Source: Cunninghamia lanceolata
Lineage: Eukaryota; Streptophyta; Pinopsida; Cupressales; Cupressaceae
Assembly: GCA_027924645.1 (NCBI GenBank)
Contig: BSBN01001750.1
Coordinates: forward strand, 620,001-684,000
Reading direction: 5' to 3'
DNA: 64,000 bases
A program made the translations under genes and the position numbers. The notes below the pieces were generated by a model. It saw only the letters and a list, made by a program, of their open reading frames with translations. It did not search any database and was not told the origin of the DNA. Numbering within the stretch: the first letter of the stretch is position 1; each line of letters opens with the position of its first letter. Positions 48,420-59,604 of the stretch are shown one piece after another.

Positions 48420-49285
48420 CTATGAAGAGACATTGTTGATGTTAAGTTAGAATTGTTTGTTACAAGTATATAAATTGATGCTTTTAGTTTGGAGAATGTC
48501 CTAGGCTCTATGTAGTCTCATAATTCATTATGTTTCATATTTAAGTTCCTTAGGTTTCGACCTAAGTGCTATGGCCTTGCCCTGGTGAATGAGAATGAAC
48601 TAGTAGAATTAGTGTGTAGAGATATATTTGCCTTCACCTTCCTTATGTCTGACTCTATCAAGGCGATGTTTACAAACACCTTTAGCGAAATTGTCAAATT
48701 ACTAGGGTCAAGTTCTCATAGGTCAACTCCCTAGACGAATTGACTTTACAATTTTAAGTGTGTTCTAAGACAACATTTACAAACATGTAGATGTCCTATA
48801 TAGTTTTAATGTAGATTATAATTCTTTTTCCCTTAGAAAATGAAGTGTGCTTTAGTGATTTCTCCTTGGTCACTTCCTAGATATTCCTTTATGGTCATAG
48901 GTGCATATTCAATGTCTTTAAATAATAAAACATAGCAATAAGTTGCACAAATGTGTCTCAAGTCAATTCACAATGGCTAGTGAAAAGAGGTAGGAATTTT
49001 ATGATTTAAATTTGAACCCTTGAATTTTAGGTTAAATCTCGCGTGCATTGAGATTGATCTAGATTGATCCCAAGTAGTGTGGAACCAAACCTAAGGGCTA
49101 AAACGATAGTTTTAAGCCAAAGAGTTAATGCATGGAGATAAGTGCTAACACAAATGCATAAATGGTGAATTTATTAGGTTTTACACAAATGGGGATGGGA
49201 TAAGGTATTATGTGGGGATATGTGTAAATAAGGATAAACTAGAGATGAAAAGGTATGGGGACATGAGCCAAACTTAGCACATGAG
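48420..49285 (-). repeat. Partial LTR of the 9711 family, inverted
   Basis: The reverse complement matches the family in order: GTGCTAAGTTTGGCTCATG (about 49280-49262), CATGGCAC-free AT blocks, TTGTGCAACTTATTGCTATG then TTTAAAGACATTGAATATGC (about 48955-48900), and GGGAGTTGACCTATGAGAAC (about 48733-48714). The first 150 bases of the LTR are missing, cut where the Gypsy element begins at 49286. The low end is approximate. Confidence 0.7.
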
Positions 49286-49838
49286 TGATGCAGAAACTTC
49301 TGGAGGTCATAACTTTTGACTCGGGGGTCCGTTGGAGTTGAAATTTGGTGGGCAGATGTGTCTTGAAGAGTTGATTGAAAAGCCCACAAAATAGGTAAAT
49401 TCAGTAGGTCCCCATTTTGACATTTTTTAGGACCTTTTTTTAATCATCCAGGGCCTCAAAATGAGGTTTTAATGATTTTTCAAGATTTTTCCAAGTTATT
49501 TTTCTAATTAGTTTTCAAACGTTACATGCAATTAGATTAGAAAGTTAACAATTAGTCATCTTTTAGTTAGTTTCAAATAATTAGCAATTTTCATGGCCAT
49601 ACGGATATGGATGCGAAGTTACCAAAAATGACAATTTTAGAAAGTTGCTAAAATTTGCCAAAAAGGGTAATTTTCATTTTTGTAAAAAATTGGTATTTAT
49701 TTTTAGTTGTAGCAGGATGGAATGGAATGAGAAGAATAATTTGAAAATTGTTCCGAGTTTCTGGATATTTTTGCAATAATAATAGTGTTGAATCTTATGT
49801 TGTGAAGTTTGGTTATCATCTAGTATCAGAGCGGGAAG

Positions 49839-50900
49839 ATGGCTGGGAGAGGAAGAGGAAGAGCAGGTCTTGCCCAGATGCATAGGGATATGCAAAATAT
49901 ACAAAGATAGGTACACGAACTTGTAGGCATGATGGCCAATCAAAGATTGAGACCAAGAAGAGATGATTCTGATGAAGAAATAGGCCAAGGAGATGAAGAT
50001 CAACATGTAGAAGCTGAAGAGGAAGCACAATTAGAGCACCTAACTTTTGAAGAAGGATGCTCAGAGCATTAGAGGGAAAAATGAAGGGATTAAAATTGAA
50101 GTTTCAGAATATGTAGGCAGTCTTAAACCAGAGGAGTTGATAGATTGGTTGAATGACATGGGGAAATTCTTTGAATGGAAGACTATGACAGAGGAAAAGA
50201 AGGTGAAGTTTGCATGCACCAAGTTAAAGGGTCATGCAATGATCTAGTGGGATCACCTGCAAAAGAAAAGAACTAGAAAGGGAAAGACTAAAATTCAGAC
50301 TTGAAGCAAAATGGAGAAGAAGACGAGAGAGAAATTTTTTCCTGTAGACTCTGCGCAAGCTCTTTTTCATAGATTTCAAAATTTGAAACAAAACTTATCT
50401 AGTGTTCAATACTATACAAATGAATTTTACAACTCTATTCATGTGGAGCATCAAGAAATTGATGAACATATGGCTGCAAGGTATGTAAATGGTCTAAAAT
50501 TCTCTATTCAAGATGAATTGAGCATGCATAGGGTTAATAGTATGGAAGAGGCATACCAATTAGATCTAAAGGTAGAAGAAAAAAAGTAGACAATATTTTC
50601 AAAGGAATGGAGAAGCAAGGAGAGGGACATCATCTCCATTGCGAGGTGGTCTGAATTATAGTCAGGGATCGAATCATCCCAAGGAACAAAGAAATTAGAA
50701 GATATTTGACAAGATCCTCAAAGTCATCAAAGAGGAAGAGGATTTCAGAGGGGCATAGGTTACGGTGGTGGTAGAGGATGGGAAAGCCCACGAAAACCTT
50801 TCATTTGTTATAGGTGTGGTGAAGAGGGTCATAGGGCATTTGAATGTCCAAACTATCACATGCAAGAAAGGAATCAAGGAGAACAACCAGGTTGAACTTG
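49839..50900 (+). pseudogene. Gypsy gag remnant with zinc knuckle
   Basis: The ATG at 49839, just after the primer site, opens MAGRGRGRAGLAQMHRDMQN, then an acidic stretch. The capsid-like retrotransposon gag domain follows across frames: KPEELIDWLNDMGKFFEW (about 50128-50180), VKFACTKLKGHAMI then a stop, FPVDSAQALFHRFQNLKQ (about 50338-50390) and YTNEFYNSIHVEHQEIDEH. A CCHC zinc knuckle, CYRCGEEGHRAFEC, lies at about 50808-50849. Several TAG stops and frame changes. Confidence 0.85.
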
Positions 50901-51079
50901 GTTCAAGCTGAGGATGAAGGAGAAGGGGTAGAACTAGAGGTTCTGCTAGATGTGGGTGAGAATCTCATGATGAGAAGAGCAATGCTGATTCCAGAAAAAA
51001 GAGCAAACATAGATTAAAGGTTGCGATGATTCTTGGCTTTGGACCAATATTTTTCGAACCAGGTGCACGTCAGGAGGAA

Positions 51080-54000
51080 AGGTATGCCAAGTTATTATTG
51101 ATAATGGTAGTTGTGAAAATATGGTTACTAGAGAAATGGTAGATAAACTGAATCTACACTGTGAAAAACATCCCATCCTTATTGTATTGCATGGTTTAAA
51201 AAGGGAAATGAGGTCATTATTGATAAGAGGTGTTTAATTAAGTTTTCCATAGGAAAGACTTAGAAGGATGAAATATGGTGTGATGTCATTCCAATGGATG
51301 CATGCCATGTGTTGTTGGGAAGGACTTGGCAATACGACATGAAGGTAATGCATAATGGAGAAAAGAATACATTAAATTTTTGGAAAGAAGGTTCCAAAGT
51401 GATTTTATTGCCTCTTAAGGATGAAAGGAAGGTTGAGAGTATGTTGTCCACAAGAGAACTTATCAAGGAATGAAGGTGATAGGGTTCTGTTATGCACTAG
51501 TAGTGCAAAAAGAAGATGGTGAAGAAATACCAGTACCAGTAGAAGTAGCAAAGGTACTAGAAGAATATGCTGATGTTATGCCGAATGAGTTACCTGATGG
51601 TTTTCCACCAAAGAGAGATATTTTAAGCACCACATTGATTTGATCCTAGAAGCATCTCTACCTAATCAGGCAACTTACAGAATGAGCCCTACCCACCATG
51701 CAAAACTCAATAGACAAGTGACATACCTCATAAGGAAAGGTGCGGTGAGAGAGAGTATGAGCTCATGTGTTGTACCCACATTATTAACTCCAAAGAAGGA
51801 TGACACGTGGAGGATGTGCATAGATAGCAGGGCAATTAATAAAATCAACATCATATATTGGTTCCCCATCCCTCATTTGGATGACATGATGGATGTGTTT
51901 GCAGGGGCTAAATACTTTAGCAAAATTGATCTACGTAATGGTTATCACCAGATCTGGATTCAAGAGGGGGATGAGTGGAAAACAACCTTCAAGACTAGGG
52001 ATGGATTATATGAGTGGATGGTTATGCCATTCAGGTTATCTAATGCACCCAACACCTTCATGAGGCTAATGAATACTATACTGTGTCCTTACATTGGTAA
52101 GTTTGTGGTGGTTTATTTTGATGATATTTTGTTTTTTAGCAAGAGAAAAGAGGAGCACCTGCAACACTTTAGGATCATATTGGATATGTTGAGAAAAGAT
52201 AAACTCTATCCAAACTTAAAGAAGTGCGGATTCATGCAAGAAAGTCTGGTATTTCTGGGCTTTGTCGTCTTCGCAGATGGTGTCAAAATGGATACAGAAA
52301 AGGTCAGGGAAATTCTAGAATGACCTAGTCCAAGGAGCATAATAGAGGTAAGAAGTTTTCATGGGTTAGCCACATTCTACCGAAAATTCATTCAAAATTT
52401 TAGCAGTATTGTGGCACCCATAACAGATTGCACCAAAGGAAGGGAATTTGTGTGGACCAAGGAAGCTGAGGAAGGTTTTAAGTTTCTGAAGAAGAAGGTG
52501 ACAAAAGCTCCTATTTTAGCATTACCATATTTTGATAAGGTATTTGAAGTGAATTGTGATGCCTCGCATGTGGGCATTGGAGATGTACTTAGCCAAGCAA
52601 GTAAACCCATAGCCTTCTTTAGTGAAAAGTTGATTGAGGTAAGGAAGAATATTCAACTTATGATGTAGAATTTTATGCAATTGTACAAGCATTGAGACAT
52701 TAGAGGCATTACCTAGTGCCAAAGAAGTTTGTGTTGTTTACAAACCATATTGCCTTTAAATACTTGAACACACAAAAAAATTGAATAATAGGCATGCAAA
52801 ATGGGTCTCTTTCCTACAAGGCTACAACTTTGTTCTCAAGCACAAGTTAGGAAAACAGAACCAAGTTGCAAATGCTTTAAGTAGCCATGTTATACTATTA
52901 ACAATAGTGGAAAATGAGCTGATTGGTTTTGATGCCATCAAAGATCTAAATGAATTTGACAATGATTTTTGGGAGATTGTGGAACGGTTGAAAACCCCAA
53001 TAGTGGGCAGCATGGACCACATCCAAGGTGAATATCTTATGCAAGATGGTTATCTCTTTAAAGGAAAGCAATTATGTATTCCAATTCGATCCATGTGAAA
53101 GATTCCAATTGGGTCCATGCGAGAGAATATTATAAGAGAGATTCATAGCAGTGGCTTGGCTGGACATTTCGGCAAGGATAAGACCATAGCTCTGGTAGAA
53201 GACAAACACTACTAGCTGAAGATGAAAAGAGACATAACAAGATATGTGACAAGGTGTAGAATTTGTCAAATGGTTAAAGGACATTCACAAAATACAGGGT
53301 TGTATATTCCATTACCAGTACCTACTAGACCATGGACCGATTTAAGTATGGACTTTGTGTTAGGGCTGCCAAACACACAATGAGGTAATTATTTCATTTT
53401 TGTTGTTGTTGATAGGTTCTCTAAGATGACTCATTTTATTGCCTAGAAGAAAACTAGTGATGCAACTAGGGTGGTAGAATTATTTTTTAAAGAAGTTGTT
53501 AGATTGCATGGTGGTCCACAAACTATCACATCTGATAGGGATACCAAGTTTCTTAGTCATTGTTGGAGGGCCCTATGGAAGAAGATGGGAACTAATCTCT
53601 AGTTCAGTAGTGCTTATCACCCCTAAATAGATGGGTAGATAGAGGCCGTAAATCAGAGTTTGGGAAACCTATTAAGATGCATTGTTGGAGAGAAACCCAG
53701 ACAATGGGACCTGGCCTTACAACAAGCTAAATTTGTGGTAAATCACCATTTTTCATTGTTTATGGTAGGAATCCTAAGGCTGCTTTAGATTTGGTGTAAC
53801 TACCAATTGGAGACATGATTAGTGATGACGGAGAAGCATATGCATACCATATTCAACAAGGTGAGGTAGAAGCTCGAAGAAAGTAATGACAGGTATAAAA
53901 CTACAGTAGATGCTAGTAGAAGACATCAAGTATTCACTTAAGGTGACTTAGTGATGGTTTATCTAAGAAGAGAGAGGTTTCCCACTGGAACTTACAACAA

Positions 54001-54244
54001 GTTGAAATACAAGAAAATTGGCCCTTGCAGGATTATAAAAAAAGTTAATGACAATGCTTATGAGGTAGATTTACCAGAGCAGTTAGATATTTCTCCTATG
54101 TTTAATGTTTCTGATTTATATGCTTTACATGGTGAAGAAGGTGAGGCTGAAGTAGATTGGAAAAAGCAAGTTCCAAGAAATAAAAGGGAAAGATTGCACT
54201 CCCATCTCATACTTTTCGTACTTGTTGAATGGTTAAATGCATAA
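51080..54244 (+). pseudogene. Gypsy pol remnant (protease, RT, RNase H, integrase)
   Basis: Protease: LLIDNGSCENMVTREMV (about 51092-51140), with DNGS for the usual DTGS/DSGS. RT: long open block 51640-52320 with [17 protein letters not shown] and active site YFDDILFF (about 52117). RNase [11 protein letters not shown] (about 52553) and [10 protein letters not shown]. Integrase: HHCC zinc site (H-S-S-G-L-A-G-H near 53146, C-R-I-C near 53257), catalytic Asp in SMDFVLGLP (about 53346) and SDRDTKF (about 53531), and the Glu region IEAVNQSLGN (about 53641). The C-terminal GPY/F-like module reads [20 protein letters not shown] (about 54007-54066), then [11 protein letters not shown]. No chromodomain was recognised. 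Many stops, mostly TAG. Confidence 0.9.
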
Positions 54245-54341
54245 ACTATTGGATTTAAGTTGAGGATAAAAATTGCAATAATTATATTGTTGGTTAAATT
54301 TGATTGCTTTGGCTATATTGAGACTAACTTATTGATGGTTC

Positions 54342-55399
54342 TGTTAGGTCTCAAAAATGCAGGTTGCCAATCCTAAGAGGATGCCAAGCTCTATGTTTAG
54401 ATTTGCAACAATTTTGAACTAACTTGACGAAATCAACCTTCAAGGTTTGATGATTTCCTACGCTTCAGGTCCTGCTACACCTAGGTGGGTGAACCTTGGA
54501 AAATTAAAGCAGACTGAATGTGAATGTGTGGACTAATTAAATCTATCTACAATGGCAAAGGATGTAGGATAGATGAAAAGCTTGCTAACTGATTCTATAT
54601 CTAATGCCTAATAAGTAATTGGTAGAAATTGTATAAGCAATATCAAGGTAAAAGGATTTAAAAAAAGAGTTAAATAGGACCAGTGCCTTGTTGGGTAACA
54701 GAGTCAATTGAAAGACTAGGACTAGTGGTTTCCTAATGGTAATAATTCTAATTGTTTGGCACAATTCTAGTTTATAACTTGTATAAATGTGCAAGGAAAT
54801 GACTGACAAACTCTTCTTGATAATCCAACCAATATAATCAGATATCTTATAATTCACCAGAAGGTATTTTAATCCTTACTTGAAGGAACCAAATGAAATT
54901 AATGAGCAAGATTAACAGATAATATTGTCTTGGAGACAGAATGGCAATCCTAATTATATGGCCCTACTTAGTAATCCAAACTTAATACTTCCAAGCTACT
55001 GTGATTGAATCAGAAGGGCTTAATTCCTCAAATGGACACCAACCTATTTAATCACACAGATACAACAAATGTGTATTGACAGATTAAATATATACTTGAT
55101 ACATTAATCTGAATAACAAGGAAATGCAGAAATGGAGACAGCCACACAATTGAATAATTTTAACAAACAACTGATACCAAAGTAGAACCACTGAATCAGA
55201 GAACTTCAAACTTCTTCAAATAAAATATGCAACATGGTCATTTTGAAACATTGTATATTATATATGTATATATTCTACTGCTGATGATCTTTCAGCACCG
55301 ATTGTTTGAACTTATATAGATATTTCTATGAAGAGACACAACTCTTCAATAAGTCTCTTGGGAACTTAACAAGCATTAACAACTATTACATAATTATGA
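54342..55399 (-). other. Trailing segment of the 5.26-kb insertion
   Basis: AT-rich, non-coding, downstream of the large ORF on the minus strand. It has no similarity by eye to the leader at 58391-59599, which argues against an LTR pair. The minus strand has GGTATCAG near 55170, but this lies downstream of the ORF and is too short and misplaced for a primer site. Confidence 0.55.
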
Positions 55400-58390
55400 T
55401 TAGGCTTTATTCAGCCATAAGTAAACTTTAGCCAAGTGATCCAAGTACTCCTGCTCATGATGAGAATCAGTAAGCTCAATAGCACTTCTGGTAATTATAT
55501 CAAGTGTGACCATCCTTTCCAGGTGTTTGCAAGCTTCTCCAGATGCAGAGACTTTGTTTTTCAGAGCTCCTGTGGCCTTGTGTAATATAACTTGACAATC
55601 AACAATCCATTCTTCTTTGCTCTTTACCTCTCCATTGTCTTTAAATAACATGGGCACTCCTGCATTGGAAGCATCAGTACCCTCTTTAGCATCAACTTTA
55701 AGTTTGTCATAGTATTTTTGGTGCTGTTTGAGCAATGCTCCTGTATCGGAGATATCTATACTTTCAGTAGCACTTTTGCTTTGCATCTCAATCATTTTTT
55801 CCTGTATTCTCTGTTCAAGTCTTTCATGTTCTTTAACTGCTTTGTGATTCTCTGAGTAGTTATCCCAAAACAGGTTTAACCATCGTACCATGTTTGCATA
55901 CTTGCTCTGCAGCACGGTAACAAATGTATCTATCTGAATTTGTGTTACCTGGTTAGGGGATAATGCTTGAGTGTCTTGTGAGATTTCGCCCTGGGTTATT
56001 CTCTTTGTTGATTGGCCAAAAGTACTCTTAACAGCAACCTTCAAGTAGTCATTTTCTTTTCTTAATCTTTCACAGCTCAATCTGTATGCATCTCTCTCTT
56101 TGATCAACATTTGAGCTTGTGCCTTGTTCAATTTTGCAACATTGATACCAATGTCTGCTGTAATTAGAGGGTCAGTTTCCCCTGCTTTCAAAGTCATGAC
56201 ATGGCCAAAAGTCTTTTCAGTATCTATGATGGCTGTCTTCTTATGGGGAGGATATAACGCCCATATCATTAAGGAATTTTCACCATTATTGTATTTTGTT
56301 CCCATATATACTTCATTAACTCCTTTCGGAGTAAGTTTATACTTATCATCTGCACTATTCAGAAAACTGTCAAAAACCAAAGCAGAGTTTAAATCAAGAC
56401 CAGGAAAAATCATAACCCCTGCATCCTTAAGCAACTGTCTACCCCTGCTAGGTGTCATGTCTTGCATCTCTTTATCTACTGTTACCTTCAGCATATCTAA
56501 CAATTGTCTTTCATTATCAGCAGAAACATCATCTACTGACTCTCTGATCTCTTTCCCTTTGTATTTATACAAGAATGACTTAAATTCTTTTGACTGAATA
56601 AATTTATCATCAGAGATGAAAGAATCATAAGCTGTCTGGCATGGATCCTCATTAGCAGACCCCTCCTCATCATGTATCATAACAGGAGGCTGATATTGTA
56701 ACATTTTCCTCTTGGACATTTCTACTGTTTTATCCTGTGGCTCTTCTTGCCCTGCCAATTCTTCATCTTCAGAGGATACAACCTCAATCTCTGCTATCTA
56801 CTTTTTCTTTTCACTTAAATCCCTGTTATACTTTTCTACCACCAATTCAACTTTAGCCTCTTCTAGATTTCTAATAACATCGTCATGTGGATAATGTATG
56901 TGCATGTATCCATTGAAATTTTGTTTTCTTCGTGCAGAGTCAATAAAACCTTCAGGGTCAAACCCTTTCCTTGCCTCAGCACTCCTCATGTTATAATGCA
57001 TCAACTTATCCAAAATGAGATTATAACCTTCTTTTGAAACCACAGTAAAATCTCCAAAACATAAAGTGCTGGGCATAAATGATTGTTTATCATGTGAACT
57101 CAAATGCATTACATTTGAGCAATGCATTTGCCTGATTATTTCTAAATATGCAAGTCTATCAAGGACAGTTTTGGGCAATATGAATGGAGTATCTTCAAAA
57201 CCATAGATCCTGATCATGGTAGCATCCTCAAAACAATACCAGTCTCCCCAATTGTGAGTGACAGTAGGGGGGCCACCAAAATCTTTTGGCCTGAGGAACC
57301 TTTTTATTTCAGTTGAAATTGAATATTCACAGGGGTGATTGAAATACCTGTACAACACTTTCACACAGTGTTCTTCAAATTGGGCATAGCTAGAATGGGC
57401 ATACCTACTGTCCCATATTCTAGTCCACATTTGTATGGGTATCTTTTCCCCTTTCTTATCTGTAGCAACAACTTTGAGCTCACTTGGCCATAACCCTATC
57501 TGCTAGCCAAAATACAACACCAAATGCATAAGCAGTGAGTAATGCTCAAAAGAGCATGCTGGGGCATTGTTTCTTATTGCAAATAAGCCATGATCTATTC
57601 TATTAGCAATATAGGAAGCATAATCAAACTGCCTCACATTATGACACTGAATGTCAGAGGCTATAACCATTAGAGGGATAGTCATGAACTCAGGGACCTC
57701 TGAACCAAGAACTTGGCCCACAGAATAATAAGTATGCTGTATATATGGTTCAATTATAGCTACATGAAAGGGAGGACCATCATTTTCAGTTAGGTGCACC
57801 ACTTCTCCTTCAACCCTGGGCCTATGAATGGGCAACCTCCATCCATTGTAGGTTGTGTCCATTCTCCAATATTCTTTCTCCAGGTCTTCGTAAATAATAG
57901 GGACAGTGCACAAATCATCTAGATTAAACACTTCACAAACAACATTCTTTGACAGATGTACAATTGGTTCCCCTTGTAGGTTGCATAGGGCTTTCAAGTT
58001 GGAATTGTAATGTTTGGCAAGCAATTGGAGGAGCTCAACATTCAGGAATACGTTAGGCACAACCAGTTTCCCTAAATTCAAGTGCCATGGGTTTGACACA
58101 GGAGCATTCCTAAATCTTCTATTATAATGGAATCTAAAAAGCTCATATCCCCTGATTGGGGTCCAGATATCTCCCAGGCACTTATGTTTATCTTCTAATT
58201 TCTCAACCTCTGCCCTAAGTTGAGCAGACCTTCTGGCCTTGGGAGTTGACCCAGGCAATTGGTCAATTAAGTCCTGATTGAGTTTTTTGTCTTTTACTTT
58301 TTCCTCAGGGGTTTGTTTAGTTTTTTGTTTTTTAGACTTACTGGTTTCCCCTTGTGATTTTCTTCCTTTTCCCTTTCCCGGAGTCTCCAT
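55400..58390 (-). pseudogene. Large unknown protein (about 996 codons) with two in-frame TAG codons
   Basis: The ATG at 58390 (context AAATATGGA) opens METPGKGKGRKSQGE. One frame runs to the TAA/TAG-type stop at 55400-55402, broken only by TAG at codon 296 (57505-57503) and TAG at codon 531 (56800-56798). There is no frameshift in 3 kb. Residues 1-60 are Lys-rich (KSKKQKTKQ, a possible nuclear signal). About 75-290 is a globular block with GYELFRFHYNRRFRN, NPWHLNLGKLVVPNVF and VVCEVFNLDD. About 320-520 is a second block with TVTHNWGDWYCFEDATMIRI and GFEDTPFILPKTVLD. A C-terminal helical part has likely coiled coils near 751-789 and 817-874. I do not recognise the family. It has no RT, integrase or transposase motifs. 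It may be a decayed gene or a readthrough gene. Confidence 0.6.
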
Positions 58391-58599
58391 ATTTAAAACT
58401 TTGGCAGAAAATTCAAACACAGGCTATACAATGGTTTGTATGTATGTACCTGTCGTTCGGTGGCTATAATCGAAATCCTCTGCTTTTGCTTTAAGAGTTC
58501 CTTTGTATTCTCTTCTCAAACGACCTTGTAATTATAATGATCGTAAAATATTTCGTAGCTGTTTGTATTTAATTGTCTGATCAATTCAATGTTCATCAC

Positions 58600-59465
58600 T
58601 GTGAAATGTCACATCGCCATAACTCCTCTCATCGGCGTGATTTTTTAAAATGTTTGGGCGACCTTAATGCTTCTTATGGCGTGAACAATCAATCGGCGTG
58701 ACCATCGACAGGACTTGTTTCATCGCCGTGTGATTTAGATTTCCCTCCGACATAATGAGTCTTACCGATAGTCATCTTTACTTTGGATCGGAATGATTCT
58801 GTTAATGTCTTGCCACTATAATTAAAACTTTCTTATCAACAGGTATGAATTTATTCCCATCGGAATGAGATATACTATCGGGATAGCTTTTAAAAGATAA
58901 CCCGATCCAAATCATCTCCCCGATGGCCATTTCATATTCCTTATCGGATAGAATCTATTAAAGTGTCATCGACACCTTCTGATCACCGTGACTTGTGAGT
59001 CGGCAAGACCTAATTCCTTTGTCCCGATATGTTGAGTCATCCCGATAGATATTTGTATCGCTGTGAGTCTCACCGAAAGTTCTCTTTATTGTTTCGCCAA
59101 GACATTGAGCATCGGAGACTTATTTGTTTCTCATCCCGATAATTCATTTCTTGCTGATGGCTATTGTTTCATTGCCCCCGCAGGATGTTCGGTGAAACTC
59201 TTGCCAAAATACTTCATCGGTATGATATATACCGTCAGGGTGGCTTTTGAAGGATCCTCCGATGATTATCAGTTATACCGATCGGTATGATTACTTGGTT
59301 CTCTTGCCGATGAAAGGTCATCGGTATTACTTATTCCATCGGTGACTTCTATAAATCTCTTTCCGATCTCTATTCTCACACCGATGGTTATTTTCAAATG
59401 ATTCCTTATGTATCGGTGTAAGCAACACAACATCTTTGCCGATAGATTGACCTTTAAGTATTTTA
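58600..59465. repeat. Field of degenerate ATCGG/CCGAT repeats
   Basis: About 860 bases upstream of the large ORF in which ATCGG, TCGGYRTGA or its complement CCGAT recurs roughly every 20-50 bases, for example ATCGGCGTGA near 58630 and 58691, and CATCGGTATGA, ATACCGATCGGTATGA and CATCGGTATTA near 59214-59330. Both orientations occur. It is CpG-rich against an AT-rich background. It could be a decayed satellite or an array of protein-binding sites in the leader. Confidence 0.65.
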
Positions 59466-59604
59466 GCACTACTCATCTATAGACATCTTGTGAGATACAT
59501 TAAATTTTTACTATGGTTTTTTGGGATGTTTTTTAGGATTTGTTCAAATATGGTGGAGTGAAAAGATAGTAAAAATTTTAAATTTTTATTGTCCTAACAG
59601 GTTC

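Larger units (their letters stand above)
49286..54341 (+). mobile_element. Ty3/Gypsy element, decayed, interrupted at 54342
   Basis: Domain order gag, protease, RT, RNase H, integrase is the Gypsy order. It begins inside an older LTR. A candidate 5' LTR runs 49286-49818 (TGATGCAG...TTATCA), followed by AGTATCAGAGC (49822-49832), a one-base variant of the tRNA-Met primer site. The coding end is near 54243. At 54341 it is broken by the 5.26-kb insertion and resumes at 59605. No 3' LTR was identified after that. Confidence 0.88.
54342..59599 (-). mobile_element. Novel-looking 5258-bp insertion carrying one large ORF
   Basis: Both ends are sharp. The plus strand starts TGTTAGGTC and ends GTCCTAACA, so the termini are inverted repeats of 7 bases with TG...CA ends. 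The target duplication GGTTC is perfect (54337-54341 and 59600-59604). This is how LTR retroelement integration products look. Yet the terminal 1-kb segments share no sequence that I can see, so there is no LTR pair. There is also no RT, RNase H, integrase, transposase, primer site or polypurine tract in the expected places. On the minus strand it carries a leader of about 1.2 kb, a single frame of about 996 codons (58390-55400) and about 1.06 kb of trailing DNA. Best explanations: a giant solo LTR with an internal gene, or an unclassified non-autonomous element. Confidence 0.8.

Noticed and set aside
55165..55190. GGTATCAG on the minus strand inside the 5.26-kb insertion as a primer-binding site
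   Set aside because: Only eight bases match, it lies downstream of the ORF and it is not next to an LTR end.
54342..59599. Interpretation of the insertion as an ordinary LTR element with two LTRs
   Set aside because: The two 1-kb ends were compared by eye and share no recognisable stretch. Neither TGTTAGGTC nor GTCCTAACA recurs inside.
54342..59599. Interpretation as a CACTA, hAT, Mutator or Harbinger DNA transposon
   Set aside because: The 5-bp duplication, the TG...CA ends and the only 7-base inverted repeat do not fit these superfamilies. No transposase motif was seen.
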